A stretch of DNA of 42,273 bases from an uncultured Sphingomonas sp. (GCF_913062585.1 NZ_CAJXWX010000031.1:1-42273), one strand, 5' to 3'. Positions 1 through 8,204 are shown, counted from the first letter of the stretch. The notes: generated by a model not told the origin, from the letters alone. Program-made: numbers and translations.

Positions 1-1389
1 CGCACCGGCATGGTGGTCCGCGCGATCCGCGACCGGATCGACGCCCGCACGCTGACGCCGGGCGCACGGCTGCCGTCGATCCGCGCCATGGCCGAGACGA
101 GCGGCGTCGCGCGCTCGACGGTGGTCGATGCCTATGATCGCCTCGCCGCCGAGGGTGTGATCCGGTCGCGACCGGGATCGGGATTTTATGTCGCCGCGCC
201 CTTGGCCCCGCTGGCGCTGGATCGGCTGGCCAGTACGAAGGAACGTGAGGTCGACCCGCTCTGGATGCTGCGCCAGTCGCTGGGCGAGCGGCGCCACGAA
301 TTCATGCCGGGATGCGGCTGGCTGCCCGATGATTGGCTAGCGGGCGATGCCCTTCGCAAGGCGATGCGTGGGGCGGCGCGATCCGACGAGAACGGCACCC
401 TGGCGGGCTATGCCTCCCCGTTGGGTTCGCCCCCACTCCGGGCGTTGCTGGCGAGGCGGATGGCGGACCAGGGTATCGAAGCCGGCCCCGACCAAATCCT
501 GCTGACCGACAGCGGCACCCATGCGCTCGATCTGGTGTGCCGCTTCCTGCTTCAGCCGGGCGATACCGTGCTGGTTGACGACCCGTGCTATTTCAACTTC
601 CTGGCGCTTCTGCGGGCGCACCGCGCCAAGGTCGTCGGCGTGCCGATGACATCGACCGGGCCCGACGTCACCGCCTTCGCCGAGGCCGCCGCGACGCATC
701 GGCCGCGCTTCTACCTGACCAACTCGGGCGTCCATAACCCGACCGGCGCGTCGCTCGCCGCCGCCACCGCGCACCGGCTGCTCAAGATCGCGGAGGCGCA
801 TGACATGGTCGTCGTCGAGGACGATATCTTCGCCGACTTCGAGCACATGCCGTCACCACGGCTGGCGGCTTTCGACGGGCTCGACCGGACGATCCGCATC
901 GGCAGCTTCTCCAAATCGCTGTCGGCTGCGGTGCGTTGCGGCCATATCGCGGCACGGCCCGACTGGATCGAAGGGCTGGCCGACCTGCGCATCGCGACAT
1001 CGATGGCAGGCAGTCCGCTAGCCGCCAACCTGCTGCACGCGGTGCTGACCGATGGCAGCTATCGGCGTCACGTCGACGGCGTCCGGACCCGGCTGGCCCG
1101 TGCTACGGCCCGGGTGGCGAAACGCCTGCGGGCCATCGGTATCGATCCGTGGACCGATCCGGCGGCGGGCATCTTCCTGTGGGCGCGATTGCCCGATGGC
1201 GTCGATGCCGTTGAGCTTGCCCGGCGGGCGATCACGGAAGGTATCGTGCTCGCACCGGGGCCGGTGTTCAGTCCCAGCGGCGGGTGGCGCAATCACATGC
1301 GCTTCAACGTCGCGATGAGCGATGACGATCGGCTGTACGCTTTTCTAGAAAAGGCCGTGTCGTGCCTGCTACTCGAACCGGCTGGCTAA
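1..1389 (+). CDS. MocR-type regulator with aminotransferase-like domain (5' partial, copy 1)
   Basis: A GntR-type winged helix precedes a fold-type-I aminotransferase-like domain, the arrangement of MocR/PdxR transcription factors. These bind pyridoxal phosphate and act as DNA-binding regulators rather than enzymes. The DNA-binding part is visible in LPSIRAMAETSGVARSTVV, and the PLP domain shows the NSGVHNPTG region and the lysine of GSFSKSLSAA that would bind PLP. The frame is open to base 1, and copy 2 has 11 residues between its ATG and the first residue visible here, so this gene starts about 33 bases before the window. Its 3' end overlaps the convergent LysR gene by 21 bases. It differs from copy 2 at about 5 percent of residues. 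Target genes are unknown; the adjacent AKR and MFS genes are the obvious candidates. Confidence 0.93.
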   Translation, partial: RTGMVVRAIRDRIDARTLTPGARLPSIRAMAETSGVARSTVVDAYDRLAAEGVIRSRPGSGFYVAAPLAPLALDRLASTKEREVDPLWMLRQSLGERRHEFMPGCGWLPDDWLAGDALRKAMRGAARSDENGTLAGYASPLGSPPLRALLARRMADQGIEAGPDQILLTDSGTHALDLVCRFLLQPGDTVLVDDPCYFNFLALLRAHRAKVVGVPMTSTGPDVTAFAEAAATHRPRFYLTNSGVHNPTGASLAAATAHRLLKIAEAHDMVVVEDDIFADFEHMPSPRLAAFDGLDRTIRIGSFSKSLSAAVRCGHIAARPDWIEGLADLRIATSMAGSPLAANLLHAVLTDGSYRRHVDGVRTRLARATARVAKRLRAIGIDPWTDPAAGIFLWARLPDGVDAVELARRAITEGIVLAPGPVFSPSGGWRNHMRFNVAMSDDDRLYAFLEKAVSCLLLEPAG

Positions 1390-2286
1390 GCGCTCGACCA
1401 GGAAATCGACGAATACCCGCACCCGTGCAGGCGTGGCGGCGCCGCCGACGAAGACCGCGTGGATCAGCTCGACGTCGCCTGGATTGTATTCTTCCAGCAC
1501 GGGCACAAGCCGTCCGTCCGCGATCTCGGCCGCGACGCTGAAGCGGCCGACCCGGGTGATGCCAACCCCGGCAGCGGCGAGATGACCCAGCGTCTCGCCA
1601 TTGTTGGCGACGATGCCGCCGTCCACGGACAGCGCGAAATCCCGGCCGTCGCGGCGGAACGGCCAGATCGGCTCGGCGCGGCGAAAGTTGAAGTTGAGGC
1701 AGTTATGGGCATGCAGGTCCTCCGGAACCCTAGGCGTGCCTGCCCGCGCCAGATAGTCGGGCGACGCCACGATCACCCGCCGCGCCTCGGATAGTTTTCG
1801 CGCGGTAAGTACGCTGTCGGCAAGCGGGCCGAAGCGGATCGCGACATCGGCCTGTCCGCCAGCGATGTCGACCAGCGTGTCGGTCAGCGCGATGTCGATC
1901 AGGATGTGCGGATAGGCGCGCGCGAAGTCGCCGAGCAGCGGCACGACGCACAACCGGCCATGCGCCAGCGCCGCGCTGATCCGCAACCGTCCGCGCGGCG
2001 CGCCCTGGTCGGCGATCTGCTGCTCGGCATCATCGAGATCGGCGAGGATGCGGCGGGCCGCGAGCAGATAAGCTTGTCCCTCGGCGGTGAGCGTGAGCGC
2101 GCGGGTGGAGCGAAGCAGCAGCCGGACGCCCAACCGCGCCTCAATCCGGTCGATAGCCCGCGCCACGGCTGATGGCGTCAGCCCGAGCGTGCGGCCGGCC
2201 GCCGAGAAGCTGCCTTCCTCCACCACGCTCGCGAACAGGGCGAGTGACCGGGCGCGATCGTCATTGCCGATTACCTTTGCGTCCAA
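1369..2286 (-). CDS. LysR-family transcriptional regulator (copy 1)
   Basis: This is a LysR-type regulator: an N-terminal winged helix (about residues 12-70, including SFSAAGRTLGLTPSAVARAI) followed by a periplasmic-binding-protein-like effector domain. It is divergent from the AKR-MFS pair, the usual arrangement for a LysR protein controlling its neighbour. I chose the TTG at 2286, preceded by AAGGA eight bases upstream, giving 305 residues, a normal LysR length. An in-frame ATG at 2340 would add 18 residues. In that extra stretch 4 of 18 residues differ between the two cassette copies, against about 11 of 305 in the rest, which argues that the stretch is leader DNA. The ligand is unknown. 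Confidence 0.88.
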   Translation of the reverse strand: MDAKVIGNDDRARSLALFASVVEEGSFSAAGRTLGLTPSAVARAIDRIEARLGVRLLLRSTRALTLTAEGQAYLLAARRILADLDDAEQQIADQGAPRGRLRISAALAHGRLCVVPLLGDFARAYPHILIDIALTDTLVDIAGGQADVAIRFGPLADSVLTARKLSEARRVIVASPDYLARAGTPRVPEDLHAHNCLNFNFRRAEPIWPFRRDGRDFALSVDGGIVANNGETLGHLAAAGVGITRVGRFSVAAEIADGRLVPVLEEYNPGDVELIHAVFVGGAATPARVRVFVDFLVERLASRFE

Positions 2287-2377
2287 AGCACAGATCCTTT
2301 GCAGCGGTGGGCGGTTCCGCCGCACTGCTCCACCGTCCATCTATGCGCCTGACAATGACATTCGCAAAGGAGGTGTC
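2287..2377. promoter_or_regulatory. Divergent control region between LysR and AKR (copy 1)
   Basis: This 91-base gap must hold the promoters of both genes. It contains GGCGGTTCCGCC (2310-2321), a near-palindrome with 5-base arms that is also kept in copy 2. About 40 bases directly before the AKR start are identical in both copies, while the LysR side has drifted. AAGGAGG at 2367-2373 is a strong ribosome binding site for the AKR. I cannot place -35/-10 boxes with confidence. Confidence 0.5.
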
Positions 2378-3412
2378 ATGGAATATCGGCAATTGGGATC
2401 GTCCGGCCTGCGCGTTCCGGCCCTGTCGTTCGGCGCGGGGACCTTCGGCGGCAAGGGACCGCTGTTCAGCGCGTGGGGCACAAGCGACGCCGCCGAGGCG
2501 CGGCGGCTGGTCGATATCTGCCTCCACGCCGGCGTCACGCTGTTCGACACCGCCGACGTCTATTCGGATGGCGCGTCGGAACAGGTGCTGGGCGAAGCGA
2601 TCAAAGGGCGTCGCGACGCCGTCCTCATCTCGACCAAGACCGGCCTACCGATGGGTGACGGCCCGCAGGACTTGGGCGCGTCACGGGCGCGGCTGATCAG
2701 CGCGGTCGAGGCGGCATTGCGACGGCTCGGCACCGACCGGATCGACCTACTCCAGCTTCATGCCTTCGACGCCTCTACCCCGACCGAGGAGGTGCTGGGT
2801 ACGCTCAACCAGCTGACCGCGGATGGCAAAATCCGCTATGCGGGCGTGTCCAATTACCCGGGCTGGCAGATCATGAAGGCGCAAGCGCTGGCCGATCGTC
2901 ATGGCTGGCCGCGCCTCGTCGCGCATCAGGTCTATTACTCGTTGATCGGCCGCGCCTATGAATGGGATCTGATGCCGCTGGCGGCGGACCAGGGGGTCGG
3001 TGCATTGGTCTGGAGCCCGCTCGGCTGGGGCCGGCTGACCGGCAAGATCGGGCGCGGACGGCCGATCCCGGCGGGCAGCCGCCTCCATGAAACCGCGCAG
3101 TTCGCGCCGCCGGTCGAGCACGAACATCTCTACCGCGTCGTCGATGCGCTGGAGGTGGTGGCGGCGGAGACGGGCAAGACGGTTCCGCAGGTCGCGATCA
3201 ACTGGCTGCTGCGACGTCCGACCGTTTCGTCGGTCATCATCGGTGCGCGCGACGAGGCGCAGCTGCGCGACAATCTCGGCGCGGTCGGCTGGGCGCTGAC
3301 GCCCGAGCAGGTGGCGACGCTCGACGCAGCAAGCGACGTGCTGCCGCCCTATCCGCACACGCCCTATCGGCAGCAGGACGGTTTCGCCCGCCTCGCACCG
3401 CCGATGGTTTGA
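2378..3412 (+). CDS. Aldo/keto reductase (copy 1)
   Basis: An NAD(P)H-dependent aldo/keto reductase of 344 residues, a cytosolic TIM-barrel oxidoreductase that reduces aldehydes or ketones. The catalytic tetrad is visible: Asp57 and Tyr62 (in FDTADVYSDG), Lys87 (in STKTG) and His128 (in LQLHAFD). The C-terminal SSVIIGARDEAQLRDN segment fits the cofactor-binding part. The start is set by AAGGAGG four bases upstream; a longer in-frame extension to 2087 runs antisense through the LysR gene and is not real. The MFS gene follows after 13 bases, so the two are probably one transcript controlled by the divergent LysR. The substrate is not evident from the sequence. Confidence 0.95.
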   Translation: MEYRQLGSSGLRVPALSFGAGTFGGKGPLFSAWGTSDAAEARRLVDICLHAGVTLFDTADVYSDGASEQVLGEAIKGRRDAVLISTKTGLPMGDGPQDLGASRARLISAVEAALRRLGTDRIDLLQLHAFDASTPTEEVLGTLNQLTADGKIRYAGVSNYPGWQIMKAQALADRHGWPRLVAHQVYYSLIGRAYEWDLMPLAADQGVGALVWSPLGWGRLTGKIGRGRPIPAGSRLHETAQFAPPVEHEHLYRVVDALEVVAAETGKTVPQVAINWLLRRPTVSSVIIGARDEAQLRDNLGAVGWALTPEQVATLDAASDVLPPYPHTPYRQQDGFARLAPPMV

Positions 3413-3425
3413 GGGAGCCACAATC

Positions 3426-4589
3426 ATGAAGTTCAACCTCGGATTGCTCGCGCTGGCGGTCGGCGCCTTCGGCATCGGCGTGACCGAGTTCGCGCCGATG
3501 GGCATGTTGCCGGTGATCGCCGGCGACCTGCAGGTGTCGATCCCCGCCGCCGGGCTACTGGTCAGCGCCTATGCGATGGGCGTGCTGGTCGGTGCGCCGT
3601 TGATGACGCTCACCACGGGGCGGGTCGACCGACGGACGCTGCTAATCGCGTTGATGGGCATCTTCACGCTCGGCAATGCGCTGTCGGCAGTGGCGGGCGG
3701 ATACTGGATGCTGATGGCGGCGCGGGTCGTCACCTCGTTCAACCATGGCGCGTTCTTCGGCGTCGGATCGGTCGTCGCCGCCAGCCTCGTGCCGCCGGAC
3801 AAGCGCGCCGGCGCGGTGGCGGCGATGTTCACCGGGCTGACCGTCGCCACGATCGGCGGCGTGCCGGCGGCGACTTGGGTCAGCGAGGCGGTTGGCTGGC
3901 GCACCGCCTTTGCCGGGATCGCCGGCGTGGGGGCGATCGCGATGGTGTCGCTGCGCATCGCGCTGCCGCCGCTGCCCGCGGCCGAAGGTGGCGACATGCG
4001 CGCCGAGTTGCGGGTGTTGACGCGCGGGCCGGTAGTCATGGCGCTGGCCCTGACCACGATCGGCTTTGGCGGCGTGTTCACCGTGTTCACCTATATCGTC
4101 CCGATCCTGCGGGATGTGACGCATGGCTCGACCGGCTATGTCACGGCGATGCTGATGCTGTTCGGCGTCGGCGCGACGATCGGCAACGGGCTCGGCGGTC
4201 GGCTCGCCAACCGTTCGGTCGACCGGGCGCTGATGACGATGCTGGCGATCATGGCGCTGACGCTGCTCGCCTTCACGGTTCTCATGCAATGGCAGGTGAC
4301 CGCCGCGATCGCCATCCTGGTCTGGGGCATCGCCAGCTTCGCGATCGTACCGCCCCTGCAGATGCGGGTGATGGACGCGGCCTCGGACGCGCCGAACCTC
4401 GCCTCCGCGATGAATATCGGTGCCTTCAACCTTGGCAATGCGATCGGCGCGGCGCTGGGCGGCGGCGTGATCGGGGCTGGGCTGGGCTTGTCCACCGTGT
4501 CGCTGGCCGGTGCGGCGATGGCGGCGGTGGCGCTGGCGATGTTGCTGGCGTTCCGGCGTCGGCCGAACGCCAAGGCCTGCCCGGCCTGA
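3426..4589 (+). CDS. MFS transporter, DHA1 / arabinose-efflux-like (copy 1)
   Basis: A 387-residue major facilitator with about 12 hydrophobic segments, in the drug:H+ antiporter (12-helix) group that includes AraJ-like sugar-efflux and drug-efflux permeases. The N-terminal GVTEFAPMGMLPVIA and the loop GRVDRRTLL between helices 2 and 3 are typical of this subgroup. It would act in the inner membrane as an exporter. GGGAGCC sits 8-14 bases before the ATG. It is the second gene of the AKR-MFS unit, suggesting that it exports the AKR substrate or product, or a toxic carbonyl compound. It differs from copy 2 at about 16 residues, several of them in helices (for example Q/P and I/S in helix 10). 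Confidence 0.92.
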   Translation: MKFNLGLLALAVGAFGIGVTEFAPMGMLPVIAGDLQVSIPAAGLLVSAYAMGVLVGAPLMTLTTGRVDRRTLLIALMGIFTLGNALSAVAGGYWMLMAARVVTSFNHGAFFGVGSVVAASLVPPDKRAGAVAAMFTGLTVATIGGVPAATWVSEAVGWRTAFAGIAGVGAIAMVSLRIALPPLPAAEGGDMRAELRVLTRGPVVMALALTTIGFGGVFTVFTYIVPILRDVTHGSTGYVTAMLMLFGVGATIGNGLGGRLANRSVDRALMTMLAIMALTLLAFTVLMQWQVTAAIAILVWGIASFAIVPPLQMRVMDAASDAPNLASAMNIGAFNLGNAIGAALGGGVIGAGLGLSTVSLAGAAMAAVALAMLLAFRRRPNAKACPA

Positions 4590-4612
4590 CGGGCGGCGAC
4601 ATCAGCCCTGGA

Positions 4613-5149
4613 TCACAGCCGCTTCCGCATTCGGGTCAGCGGCACGACGACACCATCGACATGGGTGTCGGCGCGCTCAACCGGCTCGTAACCGCAGGCC
4701 GCGTAAAGCGGCACGCCGCCCGCCGTGCCCATCAGTTCGACGGCGGCGAAACCCTCCGCCTGTGCCGCTTGCTCGCAACGATCGAGGATCAGCCGCCCGA
4801 TCCCCCGCCGGACATGGTCGGGGTGGGTGTACATCGCGCGGATACGGGCGGCGTCCTCCGCCGGATCGAGCAGCGCCGGATCGCGCAGGTCGGTGCTATG
4901 ATCGCCGCCATAGAGCGTCGCGCGCCGGCTCCATCCGCCACAGCCGACCGGCACGCCATGGTCCTCGACGACGAAGTACGTGCCGTCGTGCACCAACTGT
5001 GTGTCGAGCCCCATCACCGAGCGGCTGGCGACGATCTGCGCCGGGGTCAGCACCGCCGCCTGGCCCTGATCGATCGACAGCGTCATCAGGTCGCGGAGCG
5101 CCCCGAGGTCGGCTTCGATCGCGAGGCGGATCGTCAGGTCGCCGGTCAC
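4613..5149 (-). CDS. GNAT-family N-acetyltransferase
   Basis: A stand-alone GNAT acetyltransferase of 178 residues. Acetyl-CoA binding motif A is visible as MYTHPDHVRRGIGRLIL, where RRGIGR is the Q/R-x-x-G-x-G/A loop, and a typical C-terminal segment follows (LYAACGYEPVER). It probably acetylates a small molecule or protein amine; the substrate cannot be read from the sequence. Its start overlaps the stop of the upstream MarR-GNAT gene by four bases (ATGA), so the two are translationally coupled and should share the palindromic control site at 6085-6103. Its 3' end faces the MFS gene of cassette copy 1 with only 23 bases between. Confidence 0.9.
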   Translation of the reverse strand: MTGDLTIRLAIEADLGALRDLMTLSIDQGQAAVLTPAQIVASRSVMGLDTQLVHDGTYFVVEDHGVPVGCGGWSRRATLYGGDHSTDLRDPALLDPAEDAARIRAMYTHPDHVRRGIGRLILDRCEQAAQAEGFAAVELMGTAGGVPLYAACGYEPVERADTHVDGVVVPLTRMRKRL

Positions 5150-6063
5150 GCCGCCAACTCCAGCCGCCAGGTCTCTCCCTGTAGCGGAACGCCGAACTGC
5201 TCATGCATCGCCGTGTCGACACAGGCGAAACCATGCGCGGCATAGATACGGCGCGCGGGCTCCAGCACGGTGTGGGTGCACAGCGTCACCGCGCGATAGC
5301 CCGTGTCCCAGGCGAAGGTGACGCAAGCGCCCACCAGCGCATCGCCAATGCCCCGGCGGCGGGCGAAGGGTTCGACATGCAGCAGCCGCAGCCGGGCGAG
5401 ACCGTCGCCTTCGTCGGTCACGAACACCGCGCCCGCCATCACCCCATCGATCTCGGCGACCCAGCATTGCTCGCGCTCGGGTTTGAAGTCGCGCAGGAAC
5501 ACCGCGGTCACCTCGCTTTCGATCACCTCCAGTTCGCGACCCCAGCCATGGCTCTCGGCATAGAGGAGCGACTGGCGCGCAGCGATCAGCGCGGGCTCGC
5601 CGGTGCGAAAGGGCCGGATCACGAACGGCCCACCCGAGGCCGGATCGAGCAGCAGCCGCGCGCGCGTCAGGGCTTCGACCAGATCGCGCCGCGCTTGTCC
5701 ATCGACGGTTGCGAGCAGATCGCCGACGGCATGGCTCTGGCGGTGGTCAAGCGTGCCGAAGGCCTCACGTCCCGCCTCGGTCAGCCGGAGGTCGCGGGCG
5801 CGGGCATCGTCGTCACGACGCACCCGCACGATCCAGCCGCGCTTCTCGAAGCGTGCAACCAAGCGGCTGAGATAGCCCGCGTCCATGCCCAGCGCGTCCT
5901 GCAACACGCTGGCGGTAACCGGCTCGCGCGTGGCGATCTCGAACAGCAACCGTGCTTGAGGCAGGCTCGCCTCGGTGCCCAGGAACCGTGCGTCGAGCGC
6001 GCCGATCGTCTGGGTGTAGAAGCGGTTGAACCGGCGGATGGCGGTGACGTCTGCATCTTCCAT
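5146..6063 (-). CDS. MarR-type regulator fused to a GNAT acetyltransferase
   Basis: A 305-residue two-domain protein. Residues about 1-145 are a MarR winged helix (LPQARLLFEIATREPVTASV, then LVARFEKRGWIVRVRRDDDARARDL as recognition helix and wing). Residues about 150-305 are a GNAT domain with motif A in LLHVEPFARRRGIGDALVGA. This fusion is a known architecture that couples DNA binding to acetyl-CoA or substrate sensing. I start it at the ATG at 6063; an in-frame TTG at 6072 is possible but lacks a better ribosome site. A perfect 19-base palindrome lies 22 bases upstream, fitting MarR-style autorepression. The next gene, another GNAT, overlaps by four bases. Confidence 0.9.
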   Translation of the reverse strand: MEDADVTAIRRFNRFYTQTIGALDARFLGTEASLPQARLLFEIATREPVTASVLQDALGMDAGYLSRLVARFEKRGWIVRVRRDDDARARDLRLTEAGREAFGTLDHRQSHAVGDLLATVDGQARRDLVEALTRARLLLDPASGGPFVIRPFRTGEPALIAARQSLLYAESHGWGRELEVIESEVTAVFLRDFKPEREQCWVAEIDGVMAGAVFVTDEGDGLARLRLLHVEPFARRRGIGDALVGACVTFAWDTGYRAVTLCTHTVLEPARRIYAAHGFACVDTAMHEQFGVPLQGETWRLELAA

Positions 6064-6084
6064 ATCCGCCAAGCTGGCTCATTT

Positions 6085-6103
6085 TACTTGACGGAGTCAA
6101 GTA
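6085..6103. promoter_or_regulatory. Perfect palindrome, probable MarR operator
   Basis: TACTTGACGGAGTCAAGTA has 8-base arms around a 3-base centre with no mismatch. It sits directly upstream of the MarR-GNAT gene in an AT-richer patch, and MarR dimers typically bind palindromes of this size overlapping their own promoter. The downstream arm also touches the 3' end of the AraC gene (stop at 6104). Binding by the adjacent protein is inferred. Confidence 0.75.
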
Positions 6104-7000
6104 TCAGGGTAATGCTGGCTCCGGCACCAGTTGCGCACGCATCGTCGCCGCGTCCCGACCGGGCGGTGCCCCGAACAGGCGGCGATAGTCGCGGCTGAAC
6201 TGCGACAGGCTTTCGTAACCGATCGCGAAGCCGACCCGCGCGACCTCCTCGGCGGCGACCAGGCGGCGGCGCGCCTCCTGCAAACGCACCTGCTTCTGGA
6301 ACTGCACCGGCGTCATCGTCGTCACCGCCTTGAAGTGACGGTGGAAGCCGGGGACGCTCATGCCCGCCAGCGCGGCGAGGTCGGCCACGCGTAGCGTCTC
6401 GGCATAATGGTCGCGGATGAACCCCGTCGCGCGGCCGATCCGCGCGGCATGGGTGTCGACCAGACCCATTTGACGCAGCGCCGGTCCCAGCGTGCCGCCG
6501 AGCAGCCGCCAGACGATCTCGCGCCGGATCAGCGGGGCGAGCACAGCCTGATCGGCCGGATGATCGAGCAGGTCGAGCAGCCGCCTGAGAGGATCACGCA
6601 ACGCAGGATCATGGTCGCTGGTCGCCAGTGCAGGGAAGGCGGCGGCTGGTCCCCGCACGCTGGCCTGCTCCGCCACCAGTTCGGCCACGGTCACGGGTTC
6701 GATCGCCAGCGACAGCGCCAGATAGGGCGCGTCGGCACTCGCCCGCACGATGCGTGACGTGACCGGCAGGTCGACCGAGGCGAGCAGGCATTGGCCCTCG
6801 GCATAGTGATACGGTGTCGGCCCGAGCATCGACATCTTCGCGCCCTGCACGACGAGGCAGAAGGAGGGCCGATAGACCGAGCGGATGATGCCGGTCGGCT
6901 CCTCCGCGCGGGTGATGAGCAGGCCCGGGATCGGCGTTTCGCGACCATGGACGAACCAATGGCGCTCGATCAGCCGGGCAAGGTCGGACAACGTCGTCAT
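6104..7000 (-). CDS. AraC-family transcriptional regulator
   Basis: A 298-residue AraC/XylS-type regulator. The N-terminal cupin-like sensor domain (AraC_N type, with SVYRPSFCLVVQGAKMS) is followed by two helix-turn-helix motifs in the C-terminal third (LRVADLAALAGMSVPGFHRH and ARVGFAIGYESLSQFSRDYR). The ATG at 7000 fits the family start; the open frame continues to 7369 but that part overlaps the divergent AKR gene and is not credible. It is divergent from that AKR, the same pairing as the known YqhC regulator beside aldehyde reductases, so activation of the AKR by reactive aldehydes is a fair inference. Two directly repeated sites lie between the genes. Confidence 0.92.
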   Translation of the reverse strand: MTTLSDLARLIERHWFVHGRETPIPGLLITRAEEPTGIIRSVYRPSFCLVVQGAKMSMLGPTPYHYAEGQCLLASVDLPVTSRIVRASADAPYLALSLAIEPVTVAELVAEQASVRGPAAAFPALATSDHDPALRDPLRRLLDLLDHPADQAVLAPLIRREIVWRLLGGTLGPALRQMGLVDTHAARIGRATGFIRDHYAETLRVADLAALAGMSVPGFHRHFKAVTTMTPVQFQKQVRLQEARRRLVAAEEVARVGFAIGYESLSQFSRDYRRLFGAPPGRDAATMRAQLVPEPALP

Positions 7001-7048
7001 GGCAGAGATCGTAGCTTCACCGCACACCGAAAGCACCCGTCTACGAAT

Positions 7049-7085
7049 GACTTTGATAGGATCGGGCAGGACTTTGATCGGATCG
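7049..7085. promoter_or_regulatory. Two direct repeats 21 bases apart, probable AraC operator
   Basis: GACTTTGATAGGATCG (7049-7064) and GACTTTGATCGGATCG (7070-7085) match at 15 of 16 positions and are 21 bases apart, two helical turns. This puts both on the same face of the DNA, as AraC-family proteins use. They lie in the 150-base gap between the divergent araC-type gene and the AKR gene. Which protein binds them is inferred from position. Confidence 0.75.
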
Positions 7086-7150
7086 ACGTCGCGGCGCCGA
7101 ACGTTCGCGGCGTATCTCCGGCTCATCCATTCCAACAGGAGTATCATCCC

Positions 7151-8167
7151 ATGCGTATGCGCCAACTCGGCCATAGCGGCCTTTTTGTGTCCGAACTCTG
7201 CCTCGGCACCATGACCTTCGGCGGCAGCGAGGGCATCTGGGGCCAGATCGGCCAGCTTCGCCAGGACGAAGCCGATGCGCTGGTCCGGACCGCGCTCGAT
7301 GCCGGCATCAACTTCATCGACACCGCCAATGTCTATGCCGGCGGCGAGAGCGAGCGTATCCTCGGCCAATCGCTCAAGAACCTAGGCGTCGCCCGCGACA
7401 ATGTCGTGATCGCGACCAAGGTGCTGGGGCCGATGGGCGACGGACCCAATGCGCGCGGCGCCTCGCGCGGCCACATCCTCAGCCAGTGCAAGCAGAGCCT
7501 CCAGCGGCTCGGCCTCGACCATATCGACCTCTACCAGATCCATGGCTTTGATCCTGCGACGCCGATCGAGGAGACGCTGGAGGCGCTCGACACGCTCGTC
7601 CGTCACGGTCACGTTCGCTATCTCGGCCTGTCCAACTGGGCGGCGTGGCAGGTGGTGAAAGCGGTCGGCATCACAGAGGCGCGGCGGCTCGCGCCGATCC
7701 TGTCGCTCCAAGCCTATTACACGCTGGTCGGCCGCGACCTGGAACGCGAGATCGTGCCGATGCTGCGGTCCGAGAAGATCGGGCTGATGGTGTGGAGCCC
7801 GCTGGCCGGCGGGTATCTGTCGGGCAAATATGATGGCGAGGGCCAGGCGGCGGACGGGCGGCGCGCGAATTTCGACTTTCCGCCGGTCGATCGCACCCGT
7901 GGTTCGGTGGTGATCCCCGAGATGCGCCGTATTGCCGAAGCGAAGGGCTGCACCGCCGCGCAGGTCGCGCTCGCCTGGCTGCTCCATCAGCCGGTGGTGA
8001 CGAGCGTGATCGTCGGGGCCAAGCGGGTCGATCAGCTCACCGACAATATCGCCGCGACCCAGGTGTCGCTCGACGCGGACGATCTGGCTGCGCTCGATGC
8101 GGTGACCAAGCTGCCAGCGGAATATCCCGGCTGGATGCTCGAGCGCCAGGGCGGCTATCGCGCCTGA
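7151..8167 (+). CDS. Aldo/keto reductase (second type)
   Basis: A 338-residue aldo/keto reductase related to, but clearly distinct from, the two cassette AKRs. The catalytic residues are Asp57 and Tyr62 (FIDTANVYAGG), Lys90 (IATKVLG) and His131 (YQIHGFD). The C-terminal SVIVGAKRVDQLTDN segment fits NADP binding. AGGAG at 7137-7141 precedes the ATG by 9 bases. It is monocistronic: a 9-base-pair hairpin follows the stop codon and the next gene points the other way. Regulation by the divergent AraC protein is likely because of the paired repeats between them. The natural substrate is unknown; such enzymes commonly reduce aldehydes. Confidence 0.95.
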   Translation: MRMRQLGHSGLFVSELCLGTMTFGGSEGIWGQIGQLRQDEADALVRTALDAGINFIDTANVYAGGESERILGQSLKNLGVARDNVVIATKVLGPMGDGPNARGASRGHILSQCKQSLQRLGLDHIDLYQIHGFDPATPIEETLEALDTLVRHGHVRYLGLSNWAAWQVVKAVGITEARRLAPILSLQAYYTLVGRDLEREIVPMLRSEKIGLMVWSPLAGGYLSGKYDGEGQAADGRRANFDFPPVDRTRGSVVIPEMRRIAEAKGCTAAQVALAWLLHQPVVTSVIVGAKRVDQLTDNIAATQVSLDADDLAALDAVTKLPAEYPGWMLERQGGYRA

Positions 8168-8180
8168 CGGTCGCAGGTTC

Positions 8181-8204
8181 GGCGGGACGCTTTCTCGTCC
8201 CGCC
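8181..8204. terminator. Hairpin between convergent genes
   Basis: GGCGGGACG and CGTCCCGCC form a perfect 9-base-pair stem with a 6-base loop, 13 bases after the AKR stop and 32 bases before the end of the convergent phosphoesterase gene. There is no clear T-run, so termination would rest on the very stable stem or need help from Rho. It could serve both directions. Confidence 0.65.

Larger units (their letters stand above)
1..4589 (+). repeat. Left arm of a diverged inverted gene-cassette repeat
   Basis: This four-gene block (MocR, LysR, AKR, MFS) recurs in opposite orientation at 24701-29314 with the same gene order, the same 21-base overlap between the MocR and LysR ends and a nearly identical AKR leader. 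Hand-counted protein differences are about 22 of 459 (MocR), 11 of 305 (LysR), 17 of 344 (AKR) and 16 of 387 (MFS). Similarity stops abruptly at the MFS stop codon. The outer limit of this copy lies beyond the window edge. Confidence 0.93.

Noticed and set aside
3875..5245. 456-residue frame overlapping the MFS and GNAT genes
   Set aside because: It is out of frame with two well-supported genes and its composition is typical of an antisense or shifted reading of high-GC DNA.
5203..6198. 331-residue frame antisense to the MarR-GNAT gene
   Set aside because: The opposite strand encodes a recognisable two-domain protein; this frame shows no motif.
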